Shown here one piece after another: positions 1 to 11,261 of a DNA stretch of 64,000 bases. The position numbers and the translations under genes are program-made. The notes under the pieces were generated by a model. That model did not search any database, had not been told where the DNA came from, and worked only from the letters and a program-made list of their open reading frames with translations. Each line of letters opens with the position of its first letter. Position 1 is the stretch's first letter. Source of the DNA: Triplophysa rosa (lineage: Eukaryota; Chordata; Actinopteri; Cypriniformes; Nemacheilidae); contig NC_079891.1 of the NCBI RefSeq assembly GCF_024868665.1, positions 16,053,962-16,117,961 of the forward strand, given 5' to 3'.

Positions 1-64
1 GAGGTTATGTGCCTATATAAAACATTTTAAAGATACAAGTATTAAAAAAAATATGTACTACAGC

Positions 65-773
65 GGTCCGTGTACGGTCCGTGTACCTTCGGGATAATTC
101 ATTTATTCGTTTTTGTTTTCAAAACAGAAAAACGAATAAACCGTTCATTTTTTACATATTCCACCGTATACGAGACACACTTTTGGTTTGTTTTCCTCAA
201 TATTTCTTTAAGTGCATCAAATTAATATACAACAAAACCAAAACGAAGCATCAAGTATTTTTCTTAACAAAGCGCATTTTAGTCCACCGAAAGTTTAGCT
301 GCACTGCAGCCTCTGGCGACGAGTGGTAGTAGCACAAGACCACTCTCTTTAATTATACATACAGTATGTTTTCAGTAAATCCGTAAACAACCATACAGAC
401 ACACAGACATTTCTGTGCAATGTAGAAGTATACAGTTAATGAAATAAAGAATGTGTGTGAGTGTGTTTGTGTGTAGACTTGGTTTATATAGGCTACAGTA
501 TGTTAGTGGGGACCTAAACCTGAATGCACACCAACTCATGGGGACTCGTGTCACTGTGGGGACCAAAATTGAGGTCCCCACGGGCACAAAAGCTTATAAA
601 TTGTACAGAACGATAATTTTTGAAAATCTAAAAATGCAAACAGTTTTCTATGATCTTTAGGTTTAGGGGTTGGGTTTAAGGGTAGGGGATAAAATATACA
701 GTTTGTACAGTTTACAACTCATTACGCCTATGGACTGTGCCCACGGAGATAACAAAACATACATGTGTGTGTG

Positions 774-804
<31 letters not shown>

Positions 805-1065
805 AAAGCTGACAGCAAGGGAGGTTTAACCATAGCCCCCATTTAAATTCATAGTGAGAGCAGCTCGTTTTGCACTTCTGATACAATTTTGCACCTTCGT
901 TTGCACTAAAAATGTGAAAGTTGTTAAATGATAAGTTCATGAAAATGTTAAACATAAAAGACTAAACATTCTATACAACTCTACATGCATGATAGCTGTT
1001 TACAAAAATAAGCTGAGTTAATCAAAACCTGTACTTATCATTGCATATTACATTATAGGCTAGCT
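65..1065 (+). repeat. Left arm of long inverted repeat
   Basis: It matches the reverse complement of 11690-12416 almost continuously from 74 to about 450, then again from about 806 to 1065. The break at 452-805 is an inserted GGGGACC-type repeat absent from the right arm. The region also has TAT-rich and A/T-rich stretches; small open frames here are not genes. Confidence 0.75.
452..805 (+). repeat. GGGGACC dispersed repeat with TG/TGCG microsatellite tail
   Basis: The body at about 508-760 is nearly identical to 33593-33845, including GTGGGGACCTAAACCTGAAT and the stretch around AGGTTTAGGGGTTGGG. Both copies end in a TG-type microsatellite, here (TG)n followed by (TGCG)n at 763-804. It interrupts the left arm of the outer inverted repeat, so it was inserted later. 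Confidence 0.75.
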
Positions 1066-1165
1066 GAGTTTGATAAAAAGTTAAAACTACTAAGAGATTG
1101 AACAAATAAGCAAAGTGAGTGTCTAAAATAAAGGTTTGTTAGGTATGAGAATCACAAGAATCACA

Positions 1166-1306
1166 GACTGCTCTCACACTGGTCCAAGTCTGTTTGAACT
1201 GTTGCCATCTGGCAGGCGTTACAGATCAGCCAAAACACACACTAGCCGATTTAGAGGCAGTTTCTATCCCAGGACAATAAATATCCTAAACAATTATCTA
1301 CAGTAA
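1166..1306 (+). pseudogene. LINE (L2-like) ORF2 C-terminal remnant
   Basis: A 46-codon frame ends in TAA and encodes a tail containing LLPSGRRYRSAKTHTSRFRG, followed by SFYPR and a short end. From memory this is the usual C-terminus of teleost L2-clade LINE reverse transcriptase proteins. Only the tail is present, as expected of a 5'-truncated copy. Its 3' UTR continues to about 1430 and resumes at about 11262, after other insertions. Confidence 0.75.
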
Positions 1307-1430
1307 ATGTTCAAAAGTGACTCTGCTATCTCACTGCACTTTAACATCTCCCTTATCTGGTCTATTACCTTGTTGGTCATTTTACAGTGATTAGTCAACA
1401 TGCTGATTTGCCAATTTTTTGCACTTTTTC

Positions 1431-1616
1431 CAGAATCAGAATCAGAAGAGCTTTATTGCCAAGTGTGCTTGCACACACAAGGAATTTTCTTTGGTGTTGG
1501 AAGCTTCTATTACAGACATTCAACACAATGACAATACAATATAATACGATTTACAGTATAAAAGATTCTAAAATATGCATATATAAAATAAAAGACTATT
1601 GTACAGAAAAACGTTT
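1431..1616 (-). repeat. 3' end of a second LINE on the minus strand
   Basis: Read on the minus strand it ends with AATAAAGCTC and then repeats of TTCTGA, a typical LINE tail. It is continuous with 10982-11260, separated by the DIRS and hAT insertions. The LINE lies inside the 3' UTR of the plus-strand L2-like copy. Confidence 0.65.
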
Positions 1617-1812
1617 GTAACCTCGGTTCCCTGATGGAGGGAACGAGACGTTGTGTCGAACCGACAGATGGGGTTCGTCCCTCAGAACCAATCGCTTCCG
1701 ACTACTTAGAAAAGGCCAATGAAAATTGGCGAATGAAATTTGCATGCCGGACTCCGCCCCCGGAAATCCGGGTATAAAAGGGAGACGGCGTGCTTCATTC
1801 ATTCACCTTTGT
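1617..1812 (+). repeat. DIRS left inverted terminal repeat
   Basis: The segment from about 1653 (CGTTGTGTCGAACCGACAG) to about 1810 is repeated inverted at 7378-7533. The outermost 35 bases, with CCTCGGTTCCCTGATGGAGG, are not shared with the right end, as usual for DIRS elements where the two tips differ. A TATAAAA-like box at about 1773 may be part of a promoter. Confidence 0.9.
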
Positions 1813-1876
1813 TCTGAGGAGCCTGAGACCTCTCACGACTGCTGCAGAGGACAGCACGTGTTGTGGCAAGGAGGAC

Positions 1877-1980
1877 ACAACGTCTCGTTCCCTCCATCAG
1901 GGAACCGAGGTTACATACGTAACCGAGACGTTCCCTTTCTGTCGGTCTCTCGACCTTGTGTCGAACCGACAGATGGGGTT
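1877..1980 (+). repeat. DIRS internal complementary region
   Basis: The first half (CGTCTCGTTCCCTCCATCAG and onward) is the reverse complement of the left tip. The second half (CGTTCCCTTTCTGTCGGTCT and onward) is the reverse complement of the right tip. In DIRS elements this region templates completion of the ends and circle formation. It sits at the 3' side of the minus-strand genes, as expected. Confidence 0.92.
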
Positions 1981-2011
1981 CCAATGGAAAACGCCATAAC
2001 ACTGTGCCCTG

Positions 2012-3800
2012 TCACAATCTCAACGAAGCGACGGTGACTGGCCTGGGCGTGTCAGCCGTGAGCGCTACCGCGAAATTGTAACCTACCAGTGGGTAGGTAG
2101 GGGGTCCCAGAGCTTTCTTGAAAGGTGGGAAGGCCCCTACCTTCGGCCTCACAGGCGGCGGCCTTGTTTCTCTAACAGCGAGAAGCCGCCCGGAACCGTA
2201 AGGCCACTGGGTAAGCGCTACTTCCTCAAGTGGGGGATGCGCTACAGAGACCACTTCCTACCGCAGGGAGGAGACTAGTGGAGATACCAACATGGTCTCA
2301 CCGATGGGGGAGAACTCATGGGAAGAAAGTGCGGACTGAAGGAGTTAACCGCGAGGTGGAGGTCCACCTAAGGAGGTCATGGGTTACCAAGGTGGGAACC
2401 AGCATGAGGATACATCAGACGGAACCGCCCTACTGGGGGGTTGCAACGTCTGGTAGCACTAGGTCCGGTTAGAGCTATGTTGCGAATAACTCCGGAGATA
2501 CCCGGCCTAAGGGGCAGGGCTGCTCTGCCCAGCCCGCCCACAGGAGGTGCTTGCTAGTGATGGATGGAGTGCCTGTTCTTCACCCAGTGGGGGAAGAAGG
2601 GAGGCTAGTTAGTACGCTGACCCCCTTAGGAGAAAGGGGGAAGGTACTGTCATAGGCGTACACCCTACCGGCCGCCAGTCTTGCCTGATGCCTGCAAGAC
2701 TCGAGCCGATACCGGTTTTACGCGGAGGCTGTAGGACCTCGCAAAGGTGATGGGTGTAGCCCCACCCCGCAGCTCTGCAGATGTCTGCCAGAGAGGCGCC
2801 TCGAGCCAGTGCCCACGAGGAGGCTGTACTCCGTGTGGAGAGAGCTCTCACCCAGTGGGCGTAGGCGATCTTAGGACAGGTACGCCATAGCGACGGCATC
2901 CATGATCCAGTGCGCCAATCTCTGTTTGAGACAGCCCTCCCTGCTGATCTCCAAAACAGACAAAGAGCTGCTCAGAGCTCCTGTGGCTCTGCGTGCGGTC
3001 TAAGTAAAGGCGCAGCGTGCGTACTGGACACAACACAGACGGGGTTGGGTCTTCCTCCCCAGTGGGGAGCGCCTGTAAGTTCACCACCTGGTCCCGAAAG
3101 GAGCGTGGGAACCTTGGGCACGTAGCCGGGCCGAGGTCTCAGGATAACGTGAGAATCCCTGGGTCCGAAATCTAGGCAGTCAGGGGACACGGAGAATGCC
3201 TGTAGGTCCCCTACCCTCTTGATGGAGGCGAGCGCCATTAGGAGAACCGTCTTCATCGTGAGATGAGGAAGTGAGCATCCCCTAGGGGCTCGAAGGGGGC
3301 CTGGTGAGACCTGTCAGGGCTACATCCAGGTCCCAAGAGGGTATGGAGCGCGGACGAGGCGGATTGCGCCTCTCGCGCCCTTTAGAACCTAATGACCAGG
3401 TCGTGCTGCCCTAGAGACTTCCCAGCAACTGAGTTGTGATAGCGGCAATGGCGGCTACATACACTTTCAGTGTGGAGGGGGAGAGGTTAGTCTCGAGTCT
3501 CTCTTGTAGGAAGGACAGCACGACCCGATCGCACAACTCCGTGGGTCTTCTCCTCGAGAAGCACACCAGGTCGAGAAGAGGGCCACTTGTAGGCGTACAG
3601 TTCCCAGTGGCAGGTGCCCTAGCCTGAGAAATGGTAGCTACCACCCTGGGGGCAGACCACTCAGGATCTCCTCGTCCCGTCCAGGGGCCAGACATGAGGT
3701 TCCAGAGGTCTGGCCTGGGATGCCATAACGTGCCCTTCCCCTGGGAAAGCAGGTCCTTCGTCAGGGGAATCGGCCAGGGGGGAGCTGTCGTCAAGAGCAT
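2012..3800 (-). pseudogene. DIRS tyrosine recombinase, inactivated
   Basis: An N-terminal core-binding part is visible at about 3411-3530 (FLQERLETNLSPSTLKVYV). The catalytic domain follows, with the KRVGDLQAF segment near 3200 carrying the first Arg. The conserved HxxR motif reads LSTR: the codon at 2840-2842 is CTC, where His is expected. A frameshift lies just upstream of the Tyr region (about 2730). The C-terminal extension toward the internal complementary region is also broken. In intact DIRS elements this enzyme integrates the circular cDNA without making target duplications. This copy should be dead. Confidence 0.88.
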
Positions 3801-4002
3801 TAGCTCCGAGAACCAAGTCCGGTTGGGCCAGTGTGGCCAAGAGTAACACTTGCTGCTCCTCTTCCCTGACTTGCACAGGGTTGTGCAATGAGCTCACTGG
3901 GGGGAAGGCGTACTTCCGCTTGTCCCGCGGCCAGCTGTGCGCTAGGGCATCCGTGCCGAGGGGTCCCTCGGTCAGAGAGTACCAAAGGGGCAATGGGTGG
4001 TT

Positions 4003-5390
4003 TCGAGGGAGGCGAACAGGTCTACCTGGGCCTGCCCAACTGCACCCAAAAGAGCTGGACTGCGCGGGGGTGGAGTCGCCACTCTCCGCGAGGGTAGACT
4101 GACGAGAGAGGCATCGGCTGTCTGGTTCAGGTCGCCTGGGATATACGTGGCAGCAGGGAGCGGGTCACCTGCTGACTCCACCGGAGGAGGCGTCGGGCAG
4201 TCGTGTTAACTGCAGTGAGCGAACGCCACCCTGACGATTGATATACGCTACTGCAGTAGTGCTGTCCGAACCGGACCAGCACGTGCTTGCCCTGCACGAG
4301 AGGTTGCAGCTCTTCAGTGCGAGTAGCACGGTCACAACTCTAGGCAATTGATATGCCAGCGCAGGCGGGGGCCCGTCCAAAGCCCCGACACTGCGTGCCC
4401 GTTGCACACTGCACCCCAACCCTGCAGGGAGGCGTCGTTGTCACCACGACATGCCTCGTAACCTGCCCTAGGGGTACCCCTGCCCGAAGGAAGGCATGGA
4501 AGACCAGGGGTTAGGGTGCGTCGGCAGCGAGGCGTAATCACCATCTGCCTGCTGCGGTGTGCCACGCTCTCCAGGGAACTCGACTCGGAGCCAGTGTTGA
4601 GCGGCCTCATGTGCATCAACCCGAGGGGTTATCACCGCCGCCGAGGATGCCATGTGTCCCAGGAGCCTCTGAAATAGTTTCAGGGGAACCGCTGACTGCT
4701 TGAAATGATCCAGGCAGTTCAACACCGACTGGGCGCGTGCTGTGGACAGTCGCGCTGTCATGGTGACAGAGTTGAGTTCCATACCAAGATAGAGGATGCT
4801 CTGCACAGGGAAGAGCTTTGCTCTTCTCTCGGTTGACCTGTAGCCCCAATCGATCTAGGTGCCAGAGCACCAGGTCCCTGTGTGCACACAACAGATCTCG
4901 CGAGTGTGCCAAGATAAGCCAGTCGTTGAGATAGTTGAGTACCCGCACACCCTTCTCCCTGAGGGGAGAGAGGGCGGCTTCCACGATCTTCGTAAAAACT
5001 CGTGGAGACAGAGACAGACCGAAGGGGAGGACTCTGTACTGATATGCCTGACCCTCGAAAGCGAACCGTAGGAACGGGCGATGACGAGGGAGAATCGAGA
5101 CATGAAAGTAAGCGTCCTTTAGGTCGATTGCCATGAACCAATTCTGACATCTGCCAGATGTCAGGATGCGCTTCTCTGTGAGCATCCTGAATGGCAGCTT
5201 GTGCAGGTGTCTGTTCAGGGTACGCAGATCTAGGATGGGGCCCCCCCCACGCCTTTTTTGGGGACGATGAAGTAGGGGCTGTAAAACCTCTTGGACATCT
5301 CGGCTAGGGGGACGGACTCGATCGCACCCTTCGCCAGAAGGGTGGCAACCTCGCCCCGTAGTACAGGAGCATCCTGGCCTCTGACCGAGG
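4003..5390 (-). pseudogene. DIRS reverse transcriptase / RNase H, inactivated
   Basis: The reverse transcriptase starts around 5360-5245 (FYSPYFIVPKK) and is frameshifted at a C run. The frame at 5185-4616 carries FMAIDLKDAYFHV (motif A), LPFGLSLSPRVF (motif B) and YLNDWLILAHS (motif C). In DIRS proteins motif C is YLDDWL; here the codon at 4925-4927 is AAC, changing the first catalytic Asp to Asn. The RNase H domain follows at about 4460-4170 (SDSTTAVAYINRQGG) in another frame. Frameshifts separate the domains, so no full protein could be made. Confidence 0.92.
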
Positions 5391-5419
5391 TGGCGAGGAT
5401 GCCGGTGTGGGAAGCTCGA

Positions 5420-6853
5420 GCCAAGCTCCCAGGGACCGCGACAGAGGGACTAAGGGTATGCTCTGCTTCATCGACCCCCCGGGGGGTGGTTCGATGGCTG
5501 GCAGTGCGGGTCTCTCGCCGGGGGCGGGCCCCCGGGAAGAAGACTGGCTCTGCTGGTTCGCCTGCCTGGCGATGCAGCTCCATGCACCGTCGATTTGAGA
5601 GTGCTGAGGGCTGCAATGTACATTCGATGTTGCGCCTCGCCATGACGCAACATCGAGTTGCCGAACACCGTCGAGTAGAGGGTGAGAGCGGCTGTGATAA
5701 ACACCCAGAGAGAGAGAGAAAAACCTTTAGAAGTGGGTAGTTGGGACGGGGCAGGAACCAGCAATGGAATGGAATGGCTGGGGTCGGGCCCAAAAGGTGT
5801 TCTCGATCTCCCTCTGGTCTTCCCATGAGGGCCACTACGGCTTCCGCCGCGGCTGCTGATGGGGTGGTGGTCTCCTCTTCGACGTCTCCCGGGGGGCCGC
5901 CGAGTGGGGGCACCGGAACCGGAGTGTCGAAGAGGACCAGGGCTGCTGGGAAGCAGAGGGTGCACGGGATCTCGATGGCCAGGGGGCGGCCGAGTCGCAG
6001 CGGGGGAGGATATGCTTGATAACCTCTATCTGCTCCTTTTACTGTCGAGAACTGTGGCTCGGCAGTATCACCAAACAGCCCCCCCCCCCTGCGAGATGGG
6101 TGCGTCGAGAAAGCGGACTTTCTCGCAACCCATCTGTGCAGGGTTTGGCCAGAGGTGTCTCTCCTGGTCCACATGTGTGGACATCGCCCGACCCAGGGCC
6201 TGTGCGGTGACGTTGGTTTCCCGTAGAGCGAGGTCGGTGACGGCGCAGAGTTCCTGCATAAGCGCTGGGTCGGTCTTACCCTCGTGGAGCTCTCTGAACG
6301 CCTTGGCCTGCAGGATGGCCATAGCGTGGAGAGAGGGGACAGCTTGGCCCGCAGCAGAGTAAGCTCTCGACATCCTGGATGCCAAAAAGCCTACGTGCTT
6401 TGGACAGGAGTCTAGGTCGAGCCCCAGGGGGACTCGACGTATCCTCTAGCTGCCCCACCATTGAGGGAAGAAAGGGTGATGGAACTAGTTGACGTGCACA
6501 TGCCGAAGGGGGCGTTCCAGGTCGTACTAAGTTCCTCGTGCACTTCCGGGGAAACACGGCACTGGGGCGAGTACGGCATGGAGCCGCTCTCAAACCCGAG
6601 GTACCATGTATCCAGCCGCGAGCATTGGGAGAGGCAGTGCGGGCACTGCAACCCAACGCCGGCGGCCCGGGAAAGCATGGCTGACATTTCGACGTCCGCT
6701 TCTTCCTGATCTCGACCCCCCCGAGGGAGGGAGCTTCAAGGAATCGTCGGAGTCTGATGCCAGTAAGTCACCCTCCGATGCTGCAACAGACATCTCATCA
6801 TCACGTACCGTGTCCGATACGTGATTGAGGAATAAGAAGGCGGACCGTCTCAT
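5420..6853 (-). pseudogene. DIRS gag-like protein, frameshifted
   Basis: The N-terminal frame (6853-6590) is acidic and serine-rich. The frame at 6385-6068 has a helical block with ELHEGKTDPALMQELCAVTD and ERHLWPN, which I recall as typical of teleost DIRS gag. It ends near a run of C at 6080-6090 and coding resemblance resumes in another frame (AISTH-like continuation then a low-complexity Pro/Glu-rich part). The gene is upstream of the reverse transcriptase on the minus strand. Confidence 0.8.
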
Positions 6854-7377
6854 GGGGAACGGTCAGACGATCAAGACGAGGTGCGAACGGTCCGCAAGCT
6901 AGTGGCTGACGGATTAGCGCTCACAGTAATCCTCATATCACCCTCGCTGCTCGCCGTAGCGGGCGGCAGGGCCGTAGTCCTGCCGTCATGGAACGGGAAG
7001 CAGACGAGGTGGTGGCTGAGCCCCGTGGGAACACAGCCACCCGTGACGAAACGTCTGAATCGTCAACCGCCCGCAGTGCGGGCAGGATGTATCCACAAGG
7101 GCTGTCCCAGCGTACTGGAAGCAGACCTCATGTCTGTCTGTGTGTTGCACCCACGAGAATAGCGGGACATGCCACGCTGGAGAAATTTGCTCTTTTAGAA
7201 TGCAGACGATGTGGCACCGTCTGCTAGCTCGAACACCTCTGGAACCGCCGAGACGCCCAGGGGAAGTCGCCGCAGGAAGGGACCGTCCGCTGCACCACGT
7301 CGTAGAACCGGCAATCTGGAGTTGCTAAGTAGTAGCGAGAGTTGATCTTCACAAGCGAAGGCTCCGAAGAACAAAAG

Positions 7378-7562
7378 GTAAATAAATGAAGCACGCCGTC
7401 TCCCATTTATACCCGGATTTCCGGGGGCGGAGTCCGGCATGCAAATTTCATTCGCCAATTTTCATTGGCCTTTTCTAAGTAGTCGGAAGCGATTGGTTCT
7501 CAGGGACGAACCCCATCTGTCGGTTCGACACAACGTCGAGAGACCGACAGAAAGGGAACGGG
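7378..7562 (-). repeat. DIRS right inverted terminal repeat
   Basis: It is the inverted copy of 1653-1812, including GGATTTCCGGGGGCGGAGTC. Its outer tip (GAGAGACCGACAGAAAGGGA) differs from the left tip and matches the second half of the internal complementary region. On the coding strand this is the upstream end and should hold the promoter; TATAAATGGG lies at about 7406-7415. Confidence 0.9.
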
Positions 7563-8433
7563 GATTATAACATATAAGAGACCAGAGTCGGCGCCACGAG
7601 GGGGCACTAGGGGGCATGTCCCGGCGACTTCAGTCACTGTGCTCCCCTCACTTTTTAAAATGCTAAAAGACGAATTCATTAAAAAACATTTGGAGAATGA
7701 ATTTGGTTTATATTTATTAATGAAACAACAAGAGCAGAGGGTAAAAAATAATTTATTTATTCGTTAACAGATTTTAAAGACATTGTCTTGTGCTGTACTT
7801 ATGTGTTGTTAAAAACACAAGCTAAAGGGCTGCTTGCGTCCAGCTGCAATGTTTCTGTATGCATTGCTTAACAAGAAACGAGCATTACTATTATGCAGAC
7901 GGTGACAATTGAGATACAGGCTGTCTAACAGAAAGCAAGAGCTCGCTCTTTAGTGTTGTTATAATGATGCGATCGTTTTGTTAGACATAAAGCTCTACTG
8001 GGGTACAGTCCCCTGTATACTTTTTCTCTCACTTTTTCTTTAAAGCCTGCTTTTATTAACTTCCGCGGAATTTATGTAGGCTATGATCGGTGTATTTCCA
8101 GTTCTTTTTGTCAAAACGTCATACAACATTTGCTCTCCTCCAAGTTGATATAAAAAAATAGCCTTTCAGTTTCAGTGTCTTTCATACAGTGTCTTTCATG
8201 TCTTTTAGTTCAGTTCAATTTATTATCTTTGAAAAAGCTATGTGAAATATAAAATGCTCTCCTTGAAATGGACATTTAGAATTGTTAAACTTCAAAACGG
8301 CAGCGCGCACTGGATGAAACGCTTTGTATCTACAACTCGCAGGTATTGCGCACCCATAGGCAGGATTTAACTAGATTTTTTATTGTGTTATAGTTAAAAA
8401 TGTCTGGCTCTCAATGAAAAAGGCAGTACGCGG

Positions 8434-9148
8434 TAGGGCTGTCACGATTATTAAATAATCGTCTCATCGCGATTGTTTGACCTCATCGCGATGATTTCGG
8501 ATCATCGCTATTATCGCACATCTCTATAGAAGACACTAGGGGGAGCTGTAGTGCATCTGCATATTGCATATTTTAGTGTATATATTGTTACTAAAGCATG
8601 GTAATACTTGTAAAATGTACCACCACAACACAATCACTTAAAAAAAAACTAAAACATATACAAATTACCTGCAGTACAATTTGATATTATTTAAGCAAAT
8701 CTCAGTGTGAAAACCAGTCTACCAAAATTTCATTAACACACAAGTAAAATTTTACTGTAGTCTTGCAAGTGAGAAAAAAACAGACTAGAAGCTTTTCTAT
8801 GACTGATAGTATTTTAATGGTGGCTTCAATTCACACCTGATCAATTTACTTCATTTACAAGTATTTGGTGGTTGTATTATTGACAGGTAAAAGCCTAAAC
8901 CTTAAATATATGATGACCCAATTTTTTCCGATGTATTTCCAAGAAAAAAACATAGTCTTGTATTCAGAACAATATGGTCGTTTCAATCGCTGAATCAAAA
9001 ATGTATGAGAATTAAATGTCAAAGCTCAAAAACAGGCAATTAATCGTCATAATCGCCAAAGCCCTAAAACAGACAATTAATCGCCATAATCGTAACGATT
9101 TATTAGACAATTAATCGTCAATCAAATTTCATAATCGTGACAGCCCTA
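8434..9148. mobile_element. Nested hAT element, TAGGGCTGTCACGAT family (copy 1)
   Basis: The ends TAGGGCTGTCACGATTAT and ATAATCGTGACAGCCCTA are inverted repeats. GTACGCGG flanks both sides (8426-8433, 9149-9156). The interior carries repeats of AATCGTCATAATCG type near the right end. A second copy in opposite orientation lies at 53353-53987. No coding capacity. Confidence 0.93.
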
Positions 9149-9330
9149 GTACGCGGCTGTGTGCAGACATGGATTTCTTCGCGCACTCGTTATGTGCGAA
9201 TGTGCCGCTTTTACAAGTGTGATTTGGTTAGCCTACCACGTTGCATATAGATCAGGTTTTCCGTGATCATCTCTGATAAAAAAGTAAATTGGTAAAACTT
9301 AAACTTGAGAAGAAAACTGGGGCATGGCGG

Positions 9331-10416
9331 CAGTGGCGGAGCCAGACAATTTCATAGGGGTGGCCAGACTGAGACCATAGCTCACACAGGGGTAGCACAG
9401 AAACTGATATCATCTTTTTTTCCCCTATGTGGCAAGTCACTGTGGATCTAGTAGTGTTTCTTATTCACTCACTCATTTACTTAAACAAGCAGTGATTGCC
9501 ATGTAGAATTACATCATGAAGATCCACATAAGCTTTTTAATGTATTACTAAAGATTAAAAAAAAGATCTGAAACAGTGTGGCATTGCAGAAGGTGGTGTC
9601 TTTTTAATTGGTGATAAAGCTCACACCATAATGACAATTTACACGACATAAGCATATACCAGAATGCACTTTTATCAAACAAACATTACAATATCACAGA
9701 AAAAAACAAAATATAGTAACCTTAACATTATGGGCAAGCATTTCAAAAATATTCCTTTGCAATACTTTGCATATTATCATTTGGCTGCCAACAAAACATT
9801 TTAATTCCCTTTTAAGGATATGACACAGACAGACCACCACCATTAAGTTAAATCAGCACTGAAAGTTGACTTTACTTTCAATGGCCTTCTACAACGCTCT
9901 TTTAAATGACACTGACACAGTGAAACTGTTTATAGCTGCGACTTTCATACTGCTAAATTAACAGCCTAAATTAATTTAGAAAACTGTACCATGTCTGTTT
10001 CAACTTCAGCACGCCAGCCATAATATACATGCATTAGGACAAGAAACATTTCAAACATAGTGACTAAACTTAATTCTTCTTGTTAACTTACCTGTGACCT
10101 CTTCTCTCGCGGCGGGAAACAGACAGTCCTCCGACTGCACGCGCAAAGTCCGTTGGAGCACACGCGAACAACAACAACAACACTACTTGTGTTGGTGGTT
10201 GAAATTCAAGTTGAGTGTATTACCGCCACCTTCAGTTTGGGTGGAGAAGTACTTGTTTGAGGTGCGCTGTTGAAATGCGTCCATATGGGAACAACTGTGT
10301 ACAGAAATGGTTCCGCAAAAAAGTTGCCGGCAAAGCGGTAGGGGGGCCGGGGGGTGACCAAAGATTAATTTATGGTGGCCTTGGCCACCATTGGCCACCC
10401 CCTGGCTCCGCCCCTA
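9331..10416. mobile_element. Nested hAT element, CAGTGGCGGAGCCAG family
   Basis: Ends are CAGTGGCGGAGCCAG and CTGGCTCCGCCCCTA. CATGGCGG flanks both sides (9323-9330, 10417-10424), an exact 8-bp duplication. A CpG-rich stretch at 10100-10160 may be a remnant transposase promoter. Small frames inside are not convincing proteins. Confidence 0.92.
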
Positions 10417-10555
10417 CATGGCGGAGTGCCGCTTCTTAACACCAGAAGAGCCGCACGCTGAAACAGAACAGAGCGAGACCTCAGCCTATGTGCCGTGTCT
10501 CAACCTCGAATTGTCCTGGGCAAAATTTAGGCTATAATCTAAACCACATCGACAA

Positions 10556-10870
10556 AATAAACAGGTAGGATGATTTTACAATGCAAAATACCCTGTCAGA
10601 TAGTCCTACCAGTTTAAAATGAACACATTAAATACATTTACATCGTAAATACCCTGTCAGATTATCCTACCAGCATAAAAGAAACATGATTAATTTACAG
10701 CGCAATATTGTACTACAGTACTAAATAAATATGTAGGCCTAGAATGATTTAACAACAAAAATACACAATCAGATTCCCGTAGCAGTATAAAATAAACAAG
10801 TATATGATTTTATAGCGCAAGAAAATGACGTAACATTGATGTGCGCATGCCTGGTAGGATAATCTGACGG
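10556..10870 (+). repeat. Degenerate tandem subterminal repeat of the hAT element
   Basis: About four units share ATGATTTTACAGCGCAA-like, ACCCTGTCAGATTATCCTAC-like and AGTATAAAATAAAC-like blocks. Clear CTGTCAGAT(A/T)(A/G)TCCTACCAG blocks lie near 10595 and 10655. The right-most block (about 10850-10875) is inverted. Repeats next to the ends of hAT elements often bind transposase. Confidence 0.65.
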
Positions 10871-10981
10871 GTAGAATGAAATTTCGGGAAACCAGCCCAT
10901 TCTAAACCCCTAAACCCTGCCCCCCCCCAAACATAGCAGCCCCCTCACTTTGTGCACCATGGTGCCGACTCTGTAAGAGAC

Positions 10982-11260
10982 ATTGTACAGGGTAGTGTAT
11001 AATTTACATATTAACAGATTGTATGTACTGTTTTGTGCAAATGGATAATGTTGTAAGTAGTGTTATATACATGTATAAATAAAATGTAAATATAATAAGG
11101 CACAATAGTGCACACTATAGGAGTAGTGAAAGTGGAATATTGCTCTTAAGGAGCAGTTATCTGTTTATGAGGGAGATTGCCTGGGGAAGAAGCTGCTTCT
11201 GTGTCTGGAAGTCCTGGTGTTTGGTGCTCTGAAGCGCCGGCCAGAGGGCATTTTTGTCGT
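10982..11260 (-). pseudogene. Second LINE, C-terminal tail and 3' UTR
   Basis: On the minus strand, 11248-11165 encodes PSGRRFRAPNTRTSRHRSSF, then FPRQSPS and a stop. It is the same class of L2-like C-terminus as 1166-1306. The 3' UTR continues leftward and, beyond the hAT and DIRS insertions, ends at 1431. The copy is 5'-truncated just after 11260. Confidence 0.72.
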
Positions 11261-11261
11261 A

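Larger units (their letters stand above)
1617..7562 (-). mobile_element. DIRS1-type tyrosine-recombinase retrotransposon, degenerate
   Basis: Inverted terminal repeats lie at 1617-1812 and 7378-7562. An internal complementary region at 1877-1980 is complementary to both outer tips, which is the hallmark of DIRS elements. Between them, on the minus strand, lie gag-like, reverse transcriptase, RNase H and tyrosine recombinase segments in the expected order. All reading frames are broken by stops and indels, some at homopolymer C runs (about 5240-5248 and 6080-6090). Base composition is clearly more GC-rich than the surroundings. Confidence 0.93.
7583..10973. mobile_element. 3.4-kb hAT-like element
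   Basis: The ends are CAGAGTCGGCGCCACG and CATGGTGCCGACTCTG, near-perfect 16-bp inverted repeats. TAAGAGAC flanks the element at 7575-7582 and 10974-10981, an exact 8-bp target duplication. CAG ends and 8-bp duplications point to hAT. No transposase frame is visible, so it is non-autonomous. It contains two further hAT insertions and a tandem subterminal repeat. It interrupts the minus-strand LINE. Confidence 0.9.

Noticed and set aside
760..1160. CRISPR-like or satellite array at the TGCG tract
   Set aside because: It is a simple microsatellite; no spaced direct repeats occur, and the genome is eukaryotic.
5291..6362. Long plus-strand frames across the DIRS element
   Set aside because: GC-rich antisense shadows of the gag and reverse transcriptase genes on the minus strand.
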